Below, one piece after another: positions 27,760-30,941 of a stretch of DNA of 30,941 bases. The DNA lies in contig DATIFK010000222.1 of assembly GCA_035455265.1 (NCBI GenBank), positions 1 through 30,941 of the forward strand, in the 5' to 3' direction. This stretch comes from MGOM01 sp035455265. Its GTDB lineage: Bacteria > Chloroflexota > Anaerolineae > Anaerolineales > E44-bin32. The position numbers were made by a program, and so were the translations under genes. Under the pieces are notes generated by a model. It was not told the DNA's origin. It saw nothing but the letters and a program-made list of their open reading frames with translations, and did not search any database. Position 1 is the stretch's first letter; every line of letters starts with the position of its first letter.

Positions 27760-29107
27760 GATTCCCCTTCGCCTGGACGGCCCGCGCCGGCATGCCCACC
27801 ACCAACCCTCCGTCCGGGACGTCGCGCGTGACCACCGACCCGGCGCCGGTGACGGCACCCCGGCCCACGCGAACAGGCGCGACCAACAGGCTGTCGGAGC
27901 CGATGAACGCCCCAGGGCCGATCTCCGTCCGGTTCTTGTGCCCCTCGCGATCGAAGTTGCATGTGATCGTCCCGGCCCCGATGTTGGCCTCGGCGCCGAC
28001 GACGGCATCCCCGACGTAGGAGAAGTGACCCATTTTTACGCCCGCTTCGAGCGTGCTGTTCTTCACCTCGCCGAAGTTGCCCATGTGAACGCCACGACCC
28101 AGTCGGGCGCCCGGCCGCAGATGCGCGAAAGGCCCGACGTGGACTTCTTCGGCCAACTCGGCGCCCTCCAGTACGGACGCCTCGACCCGGCATCGCTCGC
28201 CGATGGTCGAATCGCGCACGATCGTGTTCGGCCCGACCACAGATCCGCCACCGATGCGCGTAACGCCCTCCAGGCGCGAGTTGGGCAGCACCAGGGTGTC
28301 CGCCTCAAGATGGACCTCCGGCGCGATGTAGGTTGTCGACGGGTCTTCGATGGTCACCCCGGCCAGCATCCACGTGCGGTTGATGCGCCGCCGCAGGATG
28401 CCCTCCGCCTCGGCCAGGTGTTCCCGCGTATTGATCCCGATGGCTTCCTCGGCGTCAGGGGTTGTCACGGCCGCTACCGATCCGCCCTGCTCCGCTGCCG
28501 CGGCGACGATGTCGGTGAGCAGGTACTCCCCGCGGCTCGATATGGGCAGCTTCGCCAATCGGTCCCACAGCCAGTCCGACCGGAAGCAGTACGCTCCGGC
28601 ATTGAGCTCGCGGATCGCCAGCTGCTCGGGCCGCGCCTCTGTCTCCTCGATCACGGCCGTCACGCGGCCGGCGCTGTCCCGCACCACGCGGCCGAAGCCG
28701 CGCGCATCGGCGGCCAAGACGCTGAGCAGGGTTAAAGGGCCCGAGTTCGACGCCTGCGTTTCGATCAGAGTCCGCAGCGTGGGCGACGAAAGCAGCGGCA
28801 TGTCCGAGGTCGTCACCAGGATCGCATCACATTGCCCCTTCAGGAGGGGAGCGGCTTGAAGCAGCGCGTGGCCGGTGCCGCGTCGCTCGGTCTGCACGAC
28901 GAAGCGGACGTCGCCGGAGAGCAGGCCTCGGGCCGATTCCATCTCGGGACCGATGACCACGATCGGCGGCCGGTCGGCCGCCCGGCGTGCGGCGGCTTCC
29001 GCCCATCGCACGAGTTCGCGGCCGGCCAGGCGATGCAGCGCCTTCGGGGTGGAGGAACGCATTCGCGTTCCCAGTCCGGCCGCGAGGATTACAGGTTCAC
29101 AATGCAT
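27752..29107 (-). CDS. glmU: Bifunctional N-acetylglucosamine-1-phosphate uridyltransferase / glucosamine-1-phosphate acetyltransferase
   Basis: 451 aa. It makes UDP-GlcNAc for peptidoglycan. The N-terminal pyrophosphorylase domain has LAAGLGTRMRSSTPKALH (8-25, K22 included), the uridine-binding RRGTGHAL and D102 in TTSDMPLL. The C-terminal left-handed beta helix has hexapeptide repeats, acetyltransferase H361 (KMGHFSYVGDA) and GAGTITCNFDREGHKNRT. Both domains are full length. GGAGG lies 5 nt before the ATG. A related single-function nucleotidyl/acetyltransferase is less likely because GlmU-specific motifs occur in both halves. It heads the glmU-corC-cdd unit; a tRNA-Gln gene lies 113 nt upstream on the same strand. 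Confidence 0.94.
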   Translation of the reverse strand: MHCEPVILAAGLGTRMRSSTPKALHRLAGRELVRWAEAAARRAADRPPIVVIGPEMESARGLLSGDVRFVVQTERRGTGHALLQAAPLLKGQCDAILVTTSDMPLLSSPTLRTLIETQASNSGPLTLLSVLAADARGFGRVVRDSAGRVTAVIEETEARPEQLAIRELNAGAYCFRSDWLWDRLAKLPISSRGEYLLTDIVAAAAEQGGSVAAVTTPDAEEAIGINTREHLAEAEGILRRRINRTWMLAGVTIEDPSTTYIAPEVHLEADTLVLPNSRLEGVTRIGGGSVVGPNTIVRDSTIGERCRVEASVLEGAELAEEVHVGPFAHLRPGARLGRGVHMGNFGEVKNSTLEAGVKMGHFSYVGDAVVGAEANIGAGTITCNFDREGHKNRTEIGPGAFIGSDSLLVAPVRVGRGAVTGAGSVVTRDVPDGGLVVGMPARAVQAKGNRG

Positions 29108-29220
29108 TCTCGCCTCCGAGGCGCGACGGCCCGGCGCGTTGGACGGCGGACCGCCTCTCGAGGGTTCGTGTTGCCTGGCTCGTCACACCGACGGGATCGT
29201 CGATCACGTTCTGGGGGCAA

Positions 29221-29294
29221 TGGCTGGGGCGCCAGGATTCGAACCTAGATCCACGGATCCAAAGTCCGGTGTGCTGCCATTGCACCACGCCCCA
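29221..29294 (-). tRNA. tRNA-Gln (anticodon TTG)
   Basis: 74 nt including an encoded 3' CCA. The acceptor arms TGGGGCG/CGCCCCA pair fully with discriminator G. The anticodon stem CCGGA/TCCGT encloses CTTTGGA, giving anticodon TTG, which reads CAA (and CAG by wobble). The T arm contains GGTTCGAATCC. T1-A72 at the acceptor end is a weak pair, as is usual for bacterial tRNA-Gln. Confidence 0.97.
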
Positions 29295-29324
29295 GAGTAG
29301 CCGCGGCGGACCGCGGTGCAACGG

Positions 29325-29333
29325 ATTCTAACA
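29325..29333 (-). promoter_or_regulatory. Extended -10 promoter of tRNA-Gln
   Basis: On the minus strand TGTTAGAAT (TGn plus TAGAAT) lies 30 nt before the mature 5' end of the tRNA. No -35 match was found. Transcription may continue into glmU, as no terminator is visible between them. Confidence 0.55.
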
Positions 29334-29352
29334 TGCGGGGTCGCGGGCCCCG

Positions 29353-29432
29353 AGGAGTCATCAGTCATCAGTACTCAGTCGTCAGGCTGGATAGGTCGAC
29401 TGTGAACTGAGAACGGATGACTGTCGACTCCT
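29353..29432. repeat. 80-bp fold-back element built of CAGTNNN heptamers
   Basis: Arm 29353-29378 pairs with arm 29407-29432 at 22 of 26 positions, around a 28-nt centre. The left arm holds in-register AGTCATC (twice), AGTACTC and AGTCGTC; the right arm on the minus strand has CAGT or a near match every 7 nt. The right arm covers two bases of the stop codon of the response regulator gene, so the element forms its 3' end and may terminate or protect the transcript. Confidence 0.8.
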
Positions 29433-30447
29433 ATTCCGAGGGTTCTTCAGGCATGAGGCCCAGCTTGCGAGCTTGCTCGTAGCTGAGGGCCTCGCCCTGT
29501 CCGGGCGCCTGACCCGAGGAGTCGGCGGCCGCCTGTTCCCAGAACGAAGCGGCGTCGAGCGATTCGGCCTGGCGGGCGGCGGGGGCCGGCGGTGCAACCG
29601 GGGCCGGGGCGGCCGGTCTGGCGCCCGCCGGCGGCCTCGTCGGCGCCTGACTCGCCGCCAGCTTGGCCAGCGCCGGGACCAGCGGGAGGATCTCGTCCGC
29701 CAGGCGCCGGGCGTAGTGGAAGATGGCCCCCATCTGCCACGGCTCCTGCTCACCACGGAAGGCCACCAGCAGCGCGTGCTCGCGGCCGACGTTGGTCAGA
29801 TACAGTCGATAGGGCTGGCCATCGACGTGGAGGAAGTTGCGCGGCGCCTCGGCCCCCATCGCCACACTGACCTCCAGACCACGGCCGAACGACTCCATCA
29901 CGTTGCCGATGACCTCGTCGAGTTGGCTGTCGTTGATCTCGCCGGCCCGCATCACGTAGCCGCCGCTGCGATGAACCAGGAAGCTGGCCCGCGCCCCGAG
30001 CTCGCGGCGCATCGTCATCAGCTTTTCCGCCAGCAGGGCGCGGTCACCGGTCAGCTCCGGCGCGGCGGCCGGGCTGCCGGGAGCCAGCGCGCGGTCGACC
30101 GCTTGCAGGAAGAGACCTGTGCCCACCGGCTTCGGCAAGAAGGCGACGACGCCCAGGGCCTGCGCCTGAGCGCGGACCTCGGGCGTCGGCTGGCCGGTGA
30201 TCAGGATGGCCCGCAGGTTGGGGTTGGTCTGGCGGATGCGGGCCAACAGCTCGAGCCCTGTCATGCCCGGGAGGCGCAGGTCCGTCACAACCATGTCGAT
30301 CGGTCCGCGCCCGAGCTCGAGCAGCGCCTCCTCGGCCGAGGCGACGACCGTGATGTCATAAGGTCGGCCCGAAAGCTCGAGGCTCGTCCGCAACATGCGC
30401 GTGACCTGGCGCTGATCGTCCACCAGAAGGACGCGAGGACCCGGCAT
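29431..30447 (-). CDS. Response regulator with REC and Roadblock/LC7-like domains
   Basis: 338 aa. The receiver domain (1-120) is complete: acidic D10/D11 (LLVDDQ), phospho-acceptor D56 (VVTDLRLPG), T84 and K106 (FLPKPVG). Residues 135-257 (LMTMRRELGARASFLVHRSG ... NFLHVDGQPYRLYLTNVG) resemble a Roadblock/LC7 domain, the fold of MglB-type regulators of small GTPases. A Pro/Ala-rich linker (268-292) leads to a C-terminal tail (AASFWEQAA; SYEQARKLGLMPEE). There is no DNA-binding or enzymatic output domain. The start at 30447 was chosen because REC homology begins there and an extended -10 lies 7 nt upstream; about 100 in-frame codons further upstream lie over non-coding sequence. No histidine kinase is adjacent. 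Confidence 0.88.
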   Translation of the reverse strand: MPGPRVLLVDDQRQVTRMLRTSLELSGRPYDITVVASAEEALLELGRGPIDMVVTDLRLPGMTGLELLARIRQTNPNLRAILITGQPTPEVRAQAQALGVVAFLPKPVGTGLFLQAVDRALAPGSPAAAPELTGDRALLAEKLMTMRRELGARASFLVHRSGGYVMRAGEINDSQLDEVIGNVMESFGRGLEVSVAMGAEAPRNFLHVDGQPYRLYLTNVGREHALLVAFRGEQEPWQMGAIFHYARRLADEILPLVPALAKLAASQAPTRPPAGARPAAPAPVAPPAPAARQAESLDAASFWEQAAADSSGQAPGQGEALSYEQARKLGLMPEEPSE

Positions 30448-30454
30448 GAGGGGG

Positions 30455-30463
30455 ATTGTAGCA
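30455..30463 (-). promoter_or_regulatory. Extended -10 promoter of the response regulator (leaderless)
   Basis: On the minus strand TGCTACAAT ends 7 nt (CCCCCTC) before the ATG at 30447. No Shine-Dalgarno sequence and no -35 match are visible, so the mRNA should start at the ATG. Confidence 0.65.
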
Positions 30464-30570
30464 CAGGGGTGATTCGCCTCTGTGCGACCCCGGCACACCT
30501 TCAGCGAGAGGCGAACCCGGAACGCGGTGGTTGATTCCTTCTGCAGCATCACTCCGTTCCCTTCCTCACT

Positions 30571-30608
30571 GGGGGCAAAGGGGGAGGGGGTGCGGCTCCC
30601 CCTCCCCC
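30571..30608. other. G-rich fold-back, possible terminator or G-quadruplex
   Basis: An 11-bp perfect stem, GGGGGAGGGGG paired with CCCCCTCCCCC, encloses a 7-nt loop (30580-30608). A further run of five G lies at 30571-30575. On the minus strand the stem is followed by TTTG, and it lies about 270 nt after the ABC transporter gene stop. Confidence 0.55.
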
Positions 30609-30784
30609 TGCAAGCGGCGGCTGGTCGAGTCGCTCCCCCGAGGCCCCGCTCCGCCGCGCGAGTGCCGAGGCGTGTCTCCGCGCCCGTAGCCCGAACGGCG
30701 CCACCATCGACGGTGATTGCCCGGCCGTCAGTCGTGCTGCGGCGAATCTTCTCCCGGCGGGGAGCGTCCAACAATACGGGTCAA

Positions 30785-30876
30785 GGGACTGGGGACTGGG
30801 AACTGGGAACTGGAGACTGGAAACTGGTGACTGGAGGCTGGAGGCTGGGGGCTGGGGCTGGCGGCTGGCCTGGCGG
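30785..30876. repeat. Tandem heptamer array (NNNACTG / NNNGCTG) abutting the ABC gene stop
   Basis: Ten consecutive in-register 7-nt units: GGGACTG twice, GGAACTG twice, GAGACTG, GAAACTG, GTGACTG, GAGGCTG twice and GGGGCTG (30785-30854). They continue as degenerate 5-7 nt units up to the stop codon at 30877. Read from the gene's strand this is CAGYNNN, the same orientation as the other tracts. Confidence 0.85.
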
Positions 30877-30941
30877 CTACTCCACCCGCCAGCAGGCGAC
30901 GAAGTGGTCCGGGCTGACTTCGCTGAGCTTGGGCTCCTGCA
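30877..30941 (-). CDS. Probable oligopeptide/dipeptide ABC transporter ATP-binding protein (C-terminal fragment)
   Basis: Only the last 20 codons are in the window, ending in TAG. They read QEPKLSEVSPDHFVACWRVE. The pattern acidic-Pro-x-Leu-x-Glu-Val-x-Pro-x-His-x-Val-Ala-Cys is the end of the oligopeptide/dipeptide transporter C-terminal region found after the ATPase domain of OppD/DppD/OppF-type proteins, which drive peptide or nickel import. Whether it is the D or F type cannot be told. The call rests on this short motif alone. Confidence 0.65.
   Translation of the reverse strand, partial: QEPKLSEVSPDHFVACWRVE

Larger units (their letters stand above)
30464..30876. other. Non-coding stretch of about 410 nt
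   Basis: It holds the G-rich fold-back (30571-30608) and the heptamer array (from 30785). The rest (about 30464-30570 and 30609-30784) shows no gene, RNA gene or promoter I can support. An open minus-strand frame continues through it only because the DNA is GC-rich; its translation is low-complexity Arg/Gly/Ala with no recognisable motif. Confidence 0.6.

Noticed and set aside
30448..30774. N-terminal extension of the response regulator by about 109 codons
   Set aside because: REC homology begins at the ATG at 30447, an extended -10 lies 7 nt upstream of it, and the extension crosses a G-rich hairpin with low-complexity translation.
30785..30876. Possible CRISPR array
   Set aside because: The period is only 7 nt with no spacers, and no cas genes are in the window.

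Overview
This 30.9 kb window is GC-rich, gene-dense bacterial chromosome. No phage, insertion sequence, plasmid or CRISPR signal was seen. Several features together suggest the phylum Chloroflexota, perhaps an Anaerolineae-like lineage: an ECF sigma factor paired with a DUF5667/DUF5666-type membrane protein, one fused alpha-beta glycyl-tRNA synthetase, a long acidic RpoD, intergenic heptamer repeats and a REC-Roadblock protein. This placement is an inference from gene character and was not tested by phylogeny.

Layout. (1) 1-1759 (+): the 3' part of an ECF sigma factor gene overlaps a gene for a one-pass membrane protein that is probably its regulator. (2) 1960-2184 (+): a small FmdB-type zinc-ribbon gene with its own strong promoter. 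(3) 2283-16715 (-): a complete 14-gene complex I operon, transcribed nuoA to nuoN, with all expected Fe-S ligands and proton-path residues that were checked. (4) 16869-24323 (-): recO, fused glyQS, dnaG and rpoD. This order matches the recO-glyQ-glyS-dnaG-sigA cluster known from Firmicutes; here it leads directly into nuo. (5) 24393-25964 (+): a five-helix membrane protein with an alkaline-phosphatase/sulfatase-fold domain, divergent from recO. (6) 26097-29107 (-): glmU, a CorC/HlyC-type CBS protein and cytidine deaminase, with overlapping ends, downstream of a tRNA-Gln(TTG) gene. (7) 29431-30447 (-): a response regulator with a Roadblock/LC7-like domain. (8) 30877-30941 (-): the last 20 codons of what looks like an oligopeptide ABC transporter ATPase.

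How the genes work together. Most of the window is core physiology: respiration (nuo), replication and transcription (dnaG, rpoD), repair (recO), translation (glyQS, tRNA-Gln), cell-wall precursor synthesis (glmU) and pyrimidine salvage (cdd). The ECF pair and the REC-Roadblock protein are the sensory and regulatory parts.

The most unusual content is between the genes. Tandem heptamers of the form CAGTNNN/CAGCNNN lie next to the stop codons of five protein genes at four separate sites, and two of these sites form fold-back structures. Seven recognisable -10 elements fit TANAAT. Three of them (fmdB, recO, the response regulator) end exactly 7 nt before the ATG, which predicts leaderless mRNAs. 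A 30-bp perfect palindrome separates the convergent fmdB and nuoN genes.
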